Positions 43,617 through 52,608 of a stretch of 64,000 nt of DNA are shown piece by piece. The notes under the pieces are model-generated. The model did no database searches and was not told the DNA's origin. It saw only the letters and a list, made by a program, of their open reading frames with translations. Positions within the stretch are counted from its first letter, which is position 1, and each line of letters opens with the position of its first letter. A program made the position numbers and the translations under genes. The stretch comes from Amycolatopsis cihanbeyliensis (GTDB taxonomy: Bacteria; Actinomycetota; Actinomycetes; Mycobacteriales; Pseudonocardiaceae), in contig NZ_VFML01000001.1 in assembly GCF_006715045.1 (NCBI RefSeq), positions 2,882,501 to 2,946,500 of the forward strand, in the 5' to 3' direction.

Positions 43617-43811
43617 CTACCGAGCGGCCACCGCGCGCAAGGCACCCCAGGCCGCTTCGGAGAGGAGCAGGGCGCCGCCCGAGGGCAGCTTGGAGTCCCG
43701 TACCGCGACCACCTCGGCGGCGAAGGCGACCTCGACACAGGCCGCGTTCCCACCGCCGTTGCTGTAGCTGCTCCTGCGCCACTCGGCGAACGAGAGGTCT
43801 ACAGTGGACAC
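43617..43811 (-). CDS. DUF397 small protein
   Basis: 64 residues with the DUF397 core WRRSSYSNGGGNAACVEVAF and VAVRDSKLPSGGALLLS. DUF397 genes pair with XRE-DUF5753 regulators, and the proteins are thought to act as partner or antagonist of them (WhiJ/AbaA-like pairs in Streptomyces). The paired regulator lies 24 bp upstream on the same strand. Its start ATG 43811 sits 25 bp after the regulator stop. Confidence 0.88.
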   Translation of the reverse strand: MSTVDLSFAEWRRSSYSNGGGNAACVEVAFAAEVVAVRDSKLPSGGALLLSEAAWGALRAVAAR

Positions 43812-43835
43812 CAGGATCGCCTCGCTCCGGCTCGA

Positions 43836-44669
43836 CTACAGCTGCGCGGCCACCTCCGCGATGAACGTCGCCGACTCCGGCGGCGGCAGCGCCTCGGAAC
43901 GTAGCCGGTCAAAGGCCAGCCTAGCAGCCCGCAGTTGCCTCGGTTTCTCCGTTTGCACCGAGCCGGTGACGCTCTCCTGGTAGAGCAGGTCCGGGTCCTC
44001 GTCCTCGGCGAAGCGCAGAATGATGAAGGTGCCGTCCATACCCGGATGCGGCAGCGGCCCGAACGGGATCACCTGGAGCGAGACGGTGGGCAACTCGGCC
44101 CGCTCCAGCAGGTACCGCAGTTGCTCGCGCATCACCTCGACACCGCCGATCGGGCGGCGCAGCACGGCCTCGTCCAGCACCGCGGTCAGCCGCAGCGGGG
44201 CCTGGGCGTCGGTGAGCCGGTCCTGCCGCCGCTTGCGGACGATGATGTTGTTCGCCACCTCGGCCTCGGTCCACCGCGCGTTGTTCGCCTCGAACACGGT
44301 CCGCATGTAACTCTCGGTCTGTAACAGCCCCGGTAGATGGGAGAGCTGGAACTCGCACACCTCGACGGCCTCGGTCTCCATCCCGATGTAGCCCTGGTCG
44401 TGCACGTCGTAGATCTTCCACCAGCCCCGGCGCCGCCCGGCGCGGGCCAGCTCCAGCAGCTCCTCCTCGTAGGAGTCGTAGAGGTCCATCGCGGAGCGGA
44501 CGAAGTGCACATCGGCACCACCACCGGTCTCGATCCGGTGCAGGGTGGCGCGGGAGACGTCCAGCTTCGGCGCGGCCTCCTCCACGCTCATCCGCCGCCG
44601 CTCGCGCAACCGCTTGAGCCGGGCGCCGAGCCGCCGCCTGCTGAGCACCGGGCTGGTGCGAGTCCACAC
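43836..44669 (-). CDS. XRE-family regulator with DUF5753 domain
   Basis: A 277-residue protein. GTG 44669 is chosen for the near-perfect AGGAGGT (complement of 44677-44683) seven bases upstream; longer in-frame readings lack it. HTH_31/XRE occupies residues about 8-65 (RLGARLKRLRERRRMSVEEAAPKL, SRATLHRIE in pieces). The DUF5753 domain follows (about 90-270), with LPGLLQTESYMRTVF, RKRRQDRLT, LDEAVLRRPIG and LQVIPFGPLPHPGMDG. This architecture is typical of Streptomyces/Pseudonocardiales developmental regulators. It operates with the adjacent DUF397 gene. Confidence 0.88.
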   Translation of the reverse strand: MWTRTSPVLSRRRLGARLKRLRERRRMSVEEAAPKLDVSRATLHRIETGGGADVHFVRSAMDLYDSYEEELLELARAGRRRGWWKIYDVHDQGYIGMETEAVEVCEFQLSHLPGLLQTESYMRTVFEANNARWTEAEVANNIIVRKRRQDRLTDAQAPLRLTAVLDEAVLRRPIGGVEVMREQLRYLLERAELPTVSLQVIPFGPLPHPGMDGTFIILRFAEDEDPDLLYQESVTGSVQTEKPRQLRAARLAFDRLRSEALPPPESATFIAEVAAQL

Positions 44670-44752
44670 TGCTGTTACCTCCTGTGCACGATCGATTACC
44701 GGATCCTGCCAGCAGAGAGCGACAAACTGAGACTCGCAGGCCATTGTTACTA

Positions 44753-44760
44753 GACCGGTC
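44753..44760. promoter_or_regulatory. Candidate LmrA/YxaF-type operator
   Basis: The palindrome GACCGGTC within TAGACCGGTCGTC lies 20 bp before the TetR start. The TAGACC...GTC arrangement resembles operators of LmrA/QdoR-like TetR repressors, the class to which the downstream protein appears to belong. Confidence 0.6.
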
Positions 44761-44780
44761 GTCATAATAAGGTCGGGTAC

Positions 44781-45356
44781 ATGCCTCGCCGTACCGACAC
44801 CCGGCAGCGGATGCTGGACACCGCCGCCGCCCTTTTCCGCACCAAGGGCTACCACGCCACCGGGCTGAACCAGCTGGTCAGCGCGGGCGGAGCACCGAAG
44901 GGGTCGGTGTACTTCCACTTCCCCGGCGGCAAGGAGCAACTGGCCACCGAGGCACTGGACGCCGCGGCCCGGCACCTGTGCGAGCGGCTGCGGGAGATCT
45001 TCACCGGCACCGCGAGCACCGCCGAGGCAATCGACACCGTGGTGGAGACCCTCGGCGCCGAACTACTGGCCTCCGACTTCCAGCGCGGCTGTCCACTCGC
45101 GACGGTCGCGCTGGAGGCCACGGACAGCGAGCCGATCCGGCAATCCTGCGCCGCGGGCTACCTCTCCTGGCAGGAGGTCGTCACCGACCACCTCGCCGGG
45201 CAGGGAATCGACCGCGAGCGGGCGAGCTCGCTCGCCGGTGTCGCCATCGCGGGTATCGAGGGCGGGCTACTGCTCGCCAGGACCCAACGCGACCTGGAAC
45301 CACTGCGCACGGTGGGTCGCCACCTGCGCGCCACCCTGGACAAGGAGTTCTCCTGA
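44781..45356 (+). CDS. TetR-family regulator, LmrA/YxaF-like
   Basis: A 191-residue TetR protein. The HTH at about 8-52 contains GLNQLVSAGGAPKGSVYFHFPGGKEQLA motifs in order. The G-A-P-K-G-S-x-Y-x-H-F-P-G-G-K signature and the C-terminal GCPLATVALE motif are characteristic of LmrA/YxaF-type regulators. It overlaps the MBL hydrolase by one base (TGATG), so they are an operon and the hydrolase is its likely target. A GACCGGTC palindrome sits upstream. Confidence 0.87.
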   Translation: MPRRTDTRQRMLDTAAALFRTKGYHATGLNQLVSAGGAPKGSVYFHFPGGKEQLATEALDAAARHLCERLREIFTGTASTAEAIDTVVETLGAELLASDFQRGCPLATVALEATDSEPIRQSCAAGYLSWQEVVTDHLAGQGIDRERASSLAGVAIAGIEGGLLLARTQRDLEPLRTVGRHLRATLDKEFS

Positions 45357-46189
45357 TGCGCGTTCACCATCTCAACTGCGGCACCCTGCGCCCACTCGGC
45401 GGGCGGCTGGTCGACGGCCAGGGCGGCTTCCTGCACCAGGCCGAGATGGTCTGCCACTGCCTGCTGATCGAGACCGGGTCCGGGCTGGTACTGGTGGACA
45501 CCGGGCTCGGCGAACAGGGGATGCGGCGCCCCCGCGAGTGGTTCGGTGCCCAGTTCAGCACCCTGATCAACCCGCAGGCCGACCTGGAGCAGACCCCGGC
45601 CGCGCAGATCCGCGCCCTCGGGCTCGACCCGGCCGAGGTGCGGCATGTCGTGCTCACCCACCTCGACCTGGACCACGCAGGCGGGCTGGCCGACTTCCCG
45701 GAGGCCACCGTGCACGTGTACGCCGAGGAACTGCGGGCGGCGACCGCGCCGGCGACCCAGCTCGCCCGTACCCGGTACCGCGATATCCAGTTCCGGCACG
45801 AACCGCGCTGGGCCAGCTACGCCGAACCGGGCGAGAACTGGTTCGGATTCCAGGCGGTCCGGCAACTGGACGGCCTGCCGCCGGAGATCCTGCTTGTCCC
45901 GCTTGCCGGGCACACCGCGGGCCATGCCGGGGTGGCGGTGGACACCGGCGCCGGCTGGCTGCTGCACGCAGGGGACGCCTACTTCTACCACGGGCAAATG
46001 GATCCGATCCGTCCACATTGTACTCCCGCGCTGAGCGTGTTCCAGGTGCTGATGCAGACCGACGGCGCCAAGCGCAGGGAGAACCTGGCGCGGTTGCAGG
46101 AACTCGCGGCCACGCACACCGACGAGGTGACTATGTTCTCCGCGCACAGCGCCGTGGAGCTGCGCCAGTCCCGGCGCACCGCGGCCTGA
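45356..46189 (+). CDS. Metallo-beta-lactamase-fold hydrolase
   Basis: A 277-residue MBL-fold protein. The metal motif reads THLDLDHAGG (H-x-x-x-D-H, with Asp at the usual second His position), followed by LAGHTAGHAGV (third His) and LLHAGDAYFYH (Asp), giving a near-complete dinuclear site. HTAGH and the length resemble AHL-lactonase-like or other lactonase/esterase-like enzymes, but lactonase activity is not established by sequence. It is induced, by inference, when the upstream TetR is released. Confidence 0.82.
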   Translation: MRVHHLNCGTLRPLGGRLVDGQGGFLHQAEMVCHCLLIETGSGLVLVDTGLGEQGMRRPREWFGAQFSTLINPQADLEQTPAAQIRALGLDPAEVRHVVLTHLDLDHAGGLADFPEATVHVYAEELRAATAPATQLARTRYRDIQFRHEPRWASYAEPGENWFGFQAVRQLDGLPPEILLVPLAGHTAGHAGVAVDTGAGWLLHAGDAYFYHGQMDPIRPHCTPALSVFQVLMQTDGAKRRENLARLQELAATHTDEVTMFSAHSAVELRQSRRTAA

Positions 46190-46211
46190 GGGCGCCTGCC
46201 GCGCAACGCGT

Positions 46212-47495
46212 TCACCCGGCGGCCTGCGAGCGATAGCGCCAGAACGCGGGCAGCAGCGCCACGGCGCCGAGCGCGCACAGCACGACCAGCACACCACCGC
46301 CGGTGGTCGCCGCGGTGGTGCCCACGGCGGCGCCCGCCCAGCCGTGCACCCCATCGGCGAGCCGCGGACCGCCGGCGACCACCACGGTGTTCACCCCCTG
46401 CAGCCGGCCGCGCATCTCGTCGGTGGCGGCGGCCTGCAGGATCGCGTTGCGGAAGACCATGCTGACGAAGTCGGCCACCCCGCCGAGGGCGAGGAAGACC
46501 ACCGCGAGCCAGAGCGAGTCGGCGAGGCCGAACCCGATCATCGTGATGCCCCAGGCACACACCGCGACGGTGACCCCGACGCCGTGCCGGGCGATCCGGG
46601 TCAGCCACCCGGAGGCGAGCCCGCAGGCCAGCGCGCCGATCGCCATGGCCGCGTACAGCCAGCCCAGCGCGAGCCCGCCGCCCGGCGGGTCACCGAAGGT
46701 CCGCTCGGCCATCTCCGGGAACAGCGCTCTCGGCATGCCGACCACCATCGCGATGATGTCCAGCAGGAAGGAGGCCAGCAGGATCTTCTTCGCGGCCAGG
46801 TAACGGAAGCCGTCGACGACATCGCGCAGCCCGGCGCGGCGGGTCGCGCCGTTCAGCGGCGGCAGCGCGGGCAGCCGGGCGACCACCGGCAGCATCAGCA
46901 GCAGCGCGGCACCGTCGATCAGGAACAGCGCGGGCAGCCCGAGCACGGGCAGCAGCGCCCCGGCCGCCATCGGGCCGAACACGAAGCCGAACACCATCGT
47001 GGTGGCGTTCAACGCGACCGCCGAGGACAGCAGGTCGGCGGGCACCAGGCGGGCGACCATGGCGCTGCGGGCCGGCATGTTCACCGCGACGAACGCCTGC
47101 AGCGTGGCCATCAGCACGAACACCAGCCACACCGACCCGGCCTCGAGGAAGGCCTGCGCCCACAGCAGGAGCACGCTCACCGCGATACCGATGTTGGTGA
47201 CCAGCAGCAGCTTGCGGCGGTCCACGGTGTCGGCGATGGCGCCGCCCCACAAGCCGAAGATCAGCAACGGGACCAGGGCGACCACGCTGGCCAGCCCGAC
47301 GTAGCCGGAGGATCCAGTGAGGTCGAAGACCTGCTTGGGCACCGCGACCGAGGTCAGCTGGCTGCCGACCGCGGTGACCGCGGTGGAGGTCCACAGCCTG
47401 CGGAAGGCCGGGATGCGCAGCGGGCGGGTGTCGACCACGATCGAACCGAGTCCCCGGCGAGCCCCGCGCCGCTCGGCCTCCCCCGGATCAGTCAC
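46212..47495 (-). CDS. MFS transporter, EntS/MFS_3-like
   Basis: A 427-residue membrane protein with about 12 hydrophobic helices. The loop 2-3 motif AIADTVDRRKLLLVTNIG is the G-x-x-x-D-R-x-x-R/K signature of the major facilitator superfamily. The shape (short N-terminus, ARSAMVARLVPADLL, central loop near residue 210) matches the MFS_3/EntS exporter group, which includes enterobactin and drug exporters. It stands alone, converging on the MBL hydrolase. No substrate can be assigned. Confidence 0.85.
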   Translation of the reverse strand: MTDPGEAERRGARRGLGSIVVDTRPLRIPAFRRLWTSTAVTAVGSQLTSVAVPKQVFDLTGSSGYVGLASVVALVPLLIFGLWGGAIADTVDRRKLLLVTNIGIAVSVLLLWAQAFLEAGSVWLVFVLMATLQAFVAVNMPARSAMVARLVPADLLSSAVALNATTMVFGFVFGPMAAGALLPVLGLPALFLIDGAALLLMLPVVARLPALPPLNGATRRAGLRDVVDGFRYLAAKKILLASFLLDIIAMVVGMPRALFPEMAERTFGDPPGGGLALGWLYAAMAIGALACGLASGWLTRIARHGVGVTVAVCAWGITMIGFGLADSLWLAVVFLALGGVADFVSMVFRNAILQAAATDEMRGRLQGVNTVVVAGGPRLADGVHGWAGAAVGTTAATTGGGVLVVLCALGAVALLPAFWRYRSQAAG

Positions 47496-47548
47496 GGCGG
47501 CGGAGCTTAGCCCCGCTAACTACCTCACCGCACCCGCTTTTCCGTGGC

Positions 47549-48238
47549 TCAGGGGGCGATACGCTCCAGGGCCCAGCCGTCCTCGGTGCGGACGTAGCGC
47601 AGGCGGTCGTGCATGCGGTCCTGCCGCCCCTGCCAGAACTCGACCAGGTCGGGACGGATCCGCCAGCCGCCCCAGTGCGGCGGGAAGGGCACCTGCTCGA
47701 CGTCGGCGAACCGGCGCTGGACGCTGTGCAGCGCGTTGTCCAGCTCGCGCCTGCCCCCGACCACCCGCGACTGCGGGGACGCCCAGGCGCCGAGCTGCGA
47801 GCCGCGCGGCCGGGAGGCCCAGTAGGCGGCGGTCTCCGAGACGTCCACCTTCTCCACCTCGCCGCGCACGGTCACCTGGCGGTGCAGCGCGTACCAGGGG
47901 AAGGTCACCGAGGCATACCGGGTGACGGTCAGGTCGTGGCTCTTGGCCGAGGTGTAGTTGGTGTAGAAGACCACCCCGCGCGGGTCCAGCCCCTTGCACA
48001 GGACCGTGCGCGAGGAGGGCCGCCCCTCGGCGTCGGCGGTGGCGAGCACCATCGCGTTCGGCTCCGCGACGCCCGCGGACACCGCCTGGTCCAGCCAGTG
48101 CTGTAGCTGCTCGGTCCAGGTCCCGGCCAGTGCGGCCTCCTCCAGCGGCTCGCTCTCGTAGGAGACCCGCATACCGGGCAGGCACAAGGCCAGGTCACCG
48201 CGGTCGCCCATCGTGTCCACGTCGTCGAACTCCGGCAT
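47549..48238 (-). CDS. pdxH: Pyridoxamine 5'-phosphate oxidase
   Basis: A 229-residue FMN enzyme making pyridoxal 5'-phosphate. Motifs are the FMN-binding SSRTVLCKGLDPRGVVFYTNYTSAKSHDL in short pieces, the substrate loop VRGEVEKV and YWASRPRGSQLGAWAS. The C-terminus has VEFWQGRQDRMHDRLRYV. The preceding region upstream to the citrate synthase 2 gene contains two gene remnants, although pdxH and citrate synthase 2 are commonly adjacent and divergent in actinobacteria. A later ATG (MGDRGDLALCL) is an alternative start. Confidence 0.92.
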   Translation of the reverse strand: MPEFDDVDTMGDRGDLALCLPGMRVSYESEPLEEAALAGTWTEQLQHWLDQAVSAGVAEPNAMVLATADAEGRPSSRTVLCKGLDPRGVVFYTNYTSAKSHDLTVTRYASVTFPWYALHRQVTVRGEVEKVDVSETAAYWASRPRGSQLGAWASPQSRVVGGRRELDNALHSVQRRFADVEQVPFPPHWGGWRIRPDLVEFWQGRQDRMHDRLRYVRTEDGWALERIAP

Positions 48239-48349
48239 GCTCGCCTACCTCCACACCCGCCCACGGCGTTTCCTGGCCCCTCTATCCGCGAAGGTAGGCC
48301 CTGCTCGCAGGCGGGGGAAACCTCCTGAACGGTGATAACCACCACCCGG

Positions 48350-48541
48350 TTACCCGGGCCCCCGCGTGATCGCGGCCAGCATCACCCCTTTGATCTCGGC
48401 GGCGATCTCGGCGACCGGCCACGGCGGGGTACGCGCCTGCCACTCCCGCAGCAGCCCGGTAACCGCACCGACCAGCGCGATCGCGGCCAGCCGGTAGTCC
48501 CGTGCCGGGGCCAGCCCCTGCTCGGCCACGTGCCGCGGCAC
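48350..48541 (-). pseudogene. TetR regulator remnant (C-terminal part)
   Basis: Only about 63 residues remain, ending with LAAIALVGAVTGLLREWQ and VAEIAAEIKGVMLAAITRG, which look like the last two helices of a TetR ligand domain. The HTH and the first about 130 residues are absent. At its upstream end (48541) the sequence passes directly into the remnant of a divergently oriented lipase gene, as if one deletion removed both 5' ends and the promoters. Confidence 0.65.
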
Positions 48542-48861
48542 CGTTCACCCGGCTGAACGATCTGGTCACCATGCGGGACCCGCTCGAAGATCCGCGCTGG
48601 CGGGCCAGGCTGGCCGAGAACCGGGCGGGCGCGCGGGCGCCGAGTACGCCGGTGCTGCTGTACCACGCGGCCTTCGACGAGCTGATCCCGTACACCACCG
48701 GCCGGAAACTGCGGGACCGCTACTGCGGGCTCGGTGCCACCGTGCAGTGGAAGACCATTCCGCTGGCCGAGCACATTGTCGGGGTCGCCGTGGGCGGGCC
48801 GATCGCGATGGAATGGCTCGGCGCGCGGTTCGCCGGCAAACCCGCAGGTAACTCCTGCTAG
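48541..48861 (+). pseudogene. Secretory lipase (LIP family) remnant, C-terminal part
   Basis: About 106 residues from PFTRLNDLVTMRDP to the stop carry VLLYHAAFDELIPYTTGRKLRD (acid residue region), IPLAEHIVGVAVGGP (catalytic His) and the cysteine-containing end AGNSC. These match the C-terminal third of LIP-type lipases of about 400 residues. The nucleophile region and signal peptide are gone. The open frame continues artificially into the antisense of the TetR remnant, so any expressed protein would be non-functional. Confidence 0.7.
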
Positions 48862-49073
48862 CGGGGCTCCGGGCCGGGATATTTTCGGCCCCGGCCGCAA
48901 GTGGGCTGAATCGTTCTCGTAATCGTGACCGAAAGCACCACTTGTTCCTGTTGCTCCCGTCCGGCTGGAGGAGCACTGTTTGGTGACACCGTGCGAAGAG
49001 GCGCGCCGCCTGCGTCGCCCTCGCACGTGCCACCACCACCTGCCGGGGAACGCGCAGTGAAAGGCCTCCTCCA

Positions 49074-50234
49074 GTGACTACCTCAGTGCCTGTCTCGAAC
49101 AGTCAGACCACGACACCCGCAGGGCAGCCGGACGACGGCTTCCGTCCTGGCCTGGAAGGTGTCGTCGCGGCCCGCACCGAGATCGCCGAGCCCGACCGGG
49201 ACGGTGGTGCCCTGCGTTACCGGGGCGTCGATATCGAGGACCTCGCGGGCAAGGTGTCCTTCGGCGACGTCTGGGCGCTGCTCGTCGACGGACGCTTCGG
49301 GCGCGGCCTTCCGCCCGCGGAGGCCTTCCCGATCCCGGTGCACACTGGCGACGTGCGAGTGGACGTGCAGGCCGCGCTGGCCATGCTCGCGCCGATCTGG
49401 GGCTACCAGCCGCTGCTGGACATTCCCGACGAGACCGCGCGCGACCAGCTCGCCCGCGCCTCGGTGATGGCGCTGTCCTACGTGGCCCAGTCCGCCCGTG
49501 GGGTCGGCCACCCCGCGGTGCCGCAGTCCAGGGTGGACGAGGCGACCTCGATCACCGAGCGGTTCCTGGTGCGCTGGCGCGGCGACCCGGACCCGGCGCA
49601 CGTCAAGGCGCTGGACGCGTACTGGGTATCGGCGGCCGAGCACGGCCTGAACGCCTCCACCTTCACCGCGCGGGTGATCGCCTCCACCGGTGCCGATGTC
49701 GCGGCCTGCCTTTCCGGTGCGATCGGCGCGATGTCCGGGCCGCTGCACGGCGGTGCCCCGGCCAGGGTGCTGCCGATGATCGCCGAGGTGGAGCAGACCG
49801 GGGACGCCCGCACCGTGGTCAAGGGCATTCTGGACCGCAAGGAGCGGCTGATGGGCTTCGGGCACCGGGTGTACCGGGCCGAGGACCCCAGGGCGAGGGC
49901 GCTGCGGCGCACCTGCCGCGAGCTCGGCGCCGAGCGTTACGAGGTGGCGGCCGCGCTGGAGCAGGCGGCGCTGGCCGAGCTGCGCGAACGCCGCCCGGAC
50001 CGGGCGATCGAGACCAATGTCGAGTTCTGGGCCGCGGTGATCCTGGACTTCGCGCAGGTGCCGCCGCACATGATGCCCGCGATGTTCACCTCGGCCCGCA
50101 CCGCGGGCTGGGCCGCGCACATCCTGGAGCAGAAGCAGACCGGCAGGCTGGTCCGCCCCTCGGCGACCTACGTCGGCCCCGGCCCGCGCCGGCCGGAGGA
50201 GATCGAGGGCTGGGACAGCGTCTCGCTGCTGTAG
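49074..50234 (+). CDS. citA: Citrate synthase 2 (CitA-like)
   Basis: A 386-residue citrate synthase-fold enzyme. It retains His in PLHGGAPARV and His in MGFGHRVYRAEDPRAR. The third catalytic position reads ETNVEFWAAVIL, a Glu where GltA has the Asp of NVDF. The C-terminal TGRLVRPSATYVGPGPRR strand is as in the actinobacterial second citrate synthase. GTG 49074 starts it, with AAAGG about 12 bases upstream. The function is either citrate or 2-methylcitrate formation. Its last 67 bp overlap the convergent TetR gene. Confidence 0.82.
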   Translation: MTTSVPVSNSQTTTPAGQPDDGFRPGLEGVVAARTEIAEPDRDGGALRYRGVDIEDLAGKVSFGDVWALLVDGRFGRGLPPAEAFPIPVHTGDVRVDVQAALAMLAPIWGYQPLLDIPDETARDQLARASVMALSYVAQSARGVGHPAVPQSRVDEATSITERFLVRWRGDPDPAHVKALDAYWVSAAEHGLNASTFTARVIASTGADVAACLSGAIGAMSGPLHGGAPARVLPMIAEVEQTGDARTVVKGILDRKERLMGFGHRVYRAEDPRARALRRTCRELGAERYEVAAALEQAALAELRERRPDRAIETNVEFWAAVILDFAQVPPHMMPAMFTSARTAGWAAHILEQKQTGRLVRPSATYVGPGPRRPEEIEGWDSVSLL

Positions 50235-50860
50235 GCGAGCCATTCCGCCAGCGCGGGATCGTGGGCCGCGGTGGCGGAGACCATAGCCACGAGCTGGTCG
50301 ACCAGCCAGCCTGCCAGTTCGGCCCTGGCCGGGGTGCCCTCCTGTAACCAGGTGAGCAACGCACCCTCCACCACCGCCGTCCAGCAGCGCAGGGTGACCA
50401 GCAGCAGCGGGGACGGTTCGGTGATCCCGGTGTACCGCAGGATCAGCTCCACCGCCCGGTTGCGCACCCGGTCCACCACGGCGTCGGTCTCCGAGGTGGC
50501 CACCACCGACCCGCTGCGCAGCAGCGCGATGTACCCGGCACGGTACTCGTCCGCCACCGCGATCAGCCCGCGGACCGAGGAACGCAGCCGCTCCAGCGGT
50601 GGCGCGTCCTCCTGGTGCCGGGCCAGCCGGTCGATCAGGCCGTCGGTCACCGACCGCAGTGCGGCCAGGTGCAGCTCACGGATGTTGGCGAAGTAGCGAT
50701 AGAACAGCGGCCGGGAGACCTCGGCCACGGCCACGATGTCGTCCACCGAAACCCGTTCCGGCGGCTGGGTGCTGAACAGCTCCAGCGCGGCGGTGATCAG
50801 CTGCTCCCGCCGGGCCGAAGGTGACATCCGGCGGGGAGTGCGGGCCCGGGCGCCGCTCAC
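50168..50860 (-). CDS. TetR-family regulator of the EphD-like gene
   Basis: A 230-residue TetR protein (HTH about 18-65: REQLITAALELFS, VDDIVAVAEVSRPLFYRYFANIREL). GTG 50860 overlaps the upstream gene stop as GTGA, so it is translationally coupled to the hydrolase-SDR gene; ATG 50827 is an alternative. Its C-terminal 20 or so codons lie inside the 3' end of citA on the other strand, a 67-bp convergent overlap. Autoregulation through the palindromic region at 52609-52717 is the likely control. Confidence 0.85.
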   Translation of the reverse strand: MSGARARTPRRMSPSARREQLITAALELFSTQPPERVSVDDIVAVAEVSRPLFYRYFANIRELHLAALRSVTDGLIDRLARHQEDAPPLERLRSSVRGLIAVADEYRAGYIALLRSGSVVATSETDAVVDRVRNRAVELILRYTGITEPSPLLLVTLRCWTAVVEGALLTWLQEGTPARAELAGWLVDQLVAMVSATAAHDPALAEWLAYSSETLSQPSISSGRRGPGPT

Positions 50861-52608
50861 TTCGGGGTGGGGTCGAACTTGGCCGCCGCCCGCAGCAGCC
50901 CGGGGGTCAGCCGGGAGAGCACCAGCGCGACCTTGGCCTCCGGTGTGGACGGTGCCAGCGCGGTGTTTCGCTCAACCGCACGGAGAATGTCCCTTGCCAC
51001 CTTCTCGGGGCCGAACCCGCGCCGGGCGTAGAGTCTGGTCGCCGTGGCCTGCCGCCGCTGCTGCTCGGCCTCGTCCACGCCGGTGAACCGGGTGGTTCCG
51101 GTGATCCCGGTGCGCACGATCCCCGGGCAGATCACGCTCACCCCGATGCGCTGCCCGGCCAGCTCGGCCCGCAGGCACTCGCTCAGGGTGAGCACCGCGG
51201 ATTTGGTCGCGGCGTAGGCCGACATGATGCGGGAGGGCAGGTAGGCGGCGGCCGAGGCGACATTCACGATGTGCCCGCCCTCGGCACGGTCCACCATCTG
51301 CTCGGCGAAGGCCCGGCAGCCGTGGATGACGCCCCACAGGTTGACGTCCACGACCCGTCGCCAGTCCTCCTCGGAGGTGTCGAGGAAGGACCCCGAGACG
51401 CCGATGCCGGCGTTGTTCACCACGATGTCCGGCACGCCGTGCTCGGCACGCACCCGCGCGGCGAAGGCACGCATCTGCTCGCCGTCCGCGGAGTCCACTG
51501 TGTAATCAGCCGCGATGGCGCCGAAGCTGCGTGCCCGCTTCGCGGTCTCGGCGACGGCCTCGGCGTTGACATCGGTGAGCACCACATCCGCCCCCTGCTC
51601 GGCGAAGGCCAGCGCGGTGGCCCTGCCGATGCCACTGCCCGCACCGGTGACCACCACCAGCCGGTCGGGGAAGCGGTGCTTGTTTCCCCCGTCCACCACC
51701 CGGATACGGCGCAGGGTACGGGTTTCCGTGCCACCCTCGACGGAGTCGATCAGCTCGGCCGCGGCGCGGGCCACCACGGCGGGCTTCGACCTGGCGATCC
51801 AGTGCCCGCCATTGAGGTGGCGCACCCGCAGGTCCGGCACCCAGCGCTGGATCTCGGTCTGCAACGGGGTGCTGACGTACCGGTCGCCGGTGGGCGCGAG
51901 TACCTGCACGGGAATGTCGGTGGTGCGCGGGCGCGGCCTGCTCATCCGGGGCAGCATGTTCGCGCGGTAGAGCTGGATCCCGCGCACCCCGTCCGAGGTC
52001 AGCGGGTTCGGCTCGTCCGGCTCCAGCGCGGCGATCACCCGGCGGGCCAGGCCGAGACGCCAGGCGAGCTCCGGGATCAGCGGCAACTGGAAGAAGCCGA
52101 TATAGCCGGAGTGCAGGAACTGGCCGACCGCGTTGCGCAACGCGCGCGGGCGCGGGCGGAGCTGGGCGCGGAACCAGGCTCCGGCGTAGTCCAGGCAGGG
52201 CCCGGACATCGAGGTGTACGAGGCGACCCTGCCACGTAGCCACTCCCCGGTGACCGCGTGCCAGGCCTGGATCGAGCCCCAGTCATGCGCCACGAGATGG
52301 ACCGCGCCAGCACCGGCCCCGTCCGGCCGCGCCGGGGCGGCCTCGGCCACCACCATGGCCAGGTCGTCGGCAAGCTGGTCGAGCCGGTAGGCGGCGCGCC
52401 GCTTCGGCTTGTCCGACTCGCCCGCGCCGCGCACGTCGTAGACCACGACCCGGAACCGGTCGGCGAGCTCGGCGACCACGCCGTCCCACATCGAGCCGTT
52501 GTCCGGGTAGCCGTGCACGCAGACCACCACGGGCGCGCCCGCCGGCCCGCTGGTCCGCACCGCGAGGCGGACGCCATCACTCGCCGTCACCCAGCTCTTG
52601 GTAAACAC
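50857..52608 (-). CDS. Alpha/beta hydrolase-SDR fusion, EphD-like
   Basis: A 583-residue two-domain enzyme. Residues about 1-290 are an alpha/beta hydrolase with oxyanion HGYPDNGSMW, nucleophile Asp in VAHDWGSIQ and His in NGGHWIARSKP, an epoxide-hydrolase-like triad. Residues about 310-583 are a classical short-chain dehydrogenase with the TGAGSGIGRA cofactor motif, NNAGIG, and catalytic Ser/Tyr/Lys in ASAAAYLP and SAYAATKSAV. This fusion is that of mycobacterial EphD, implicated in lipid (mycolate-related) metabolism. Whether this genus makes mycolates is not shown. It forms an operon with the coupled TetR. Confidence 0.86.
   Translation of the reverse strand: MFTKSWVTASDGVRLAVRTSGPAGAPVVVCVHGYPDNGSMWDGVVAELADRFRVVVYDVRGAGESDKPKRRAAYRLDQLADDLAMVVAEAAPARPDGAGAGAVHLVAHDWGSIQAWHAVTGEWLRGRVASYTSMSGPCLDYAGAWFRAQLRPRPRALRNAVGQFLHSGYIGFFQLPLIPELAWRLGLARRVIAALEPDEPNPLTSDGVRGIQLYRANMLPRMSRPRPRTTDIPVQVLAPTGDRYVSTPLQTEIQRWVPDLRVRHLNGGHWIARSKPAVVARAAAELIDSVEGGTETRTLRRIRVVDGGNKHRFPDRLVVVTGAGSGIGRATALAFAEQGADVVLTDVNAEAVAETAKRARSFGAIAADYTVDSADGEQMRAFAARVRAEHGVPDIVVNNAGIGVSGSFLDTSEEDWRRVVDVNLWGVIHGCRAFAEQMVDRAEGGHIVNVASAAAYLPSRIMSAYAATKSAVLTLSECLRAELAGQRIGVSVICPGIVRTGITGTTRFTGVDEAEQQRRQATATRLYARRGFGPEKVARDILRAVERNTALAPSTPEAKVALVLSRLTPGLLRAAAKFDPTPK

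Noticed and set aside
48862..49073. Further copy of the dispersed repeat (CTTGTTCCTGTTGCTCC near 48941)
   Set aside because: Similarity is limited to one short end-like word; the centre and the opposite end do not align.
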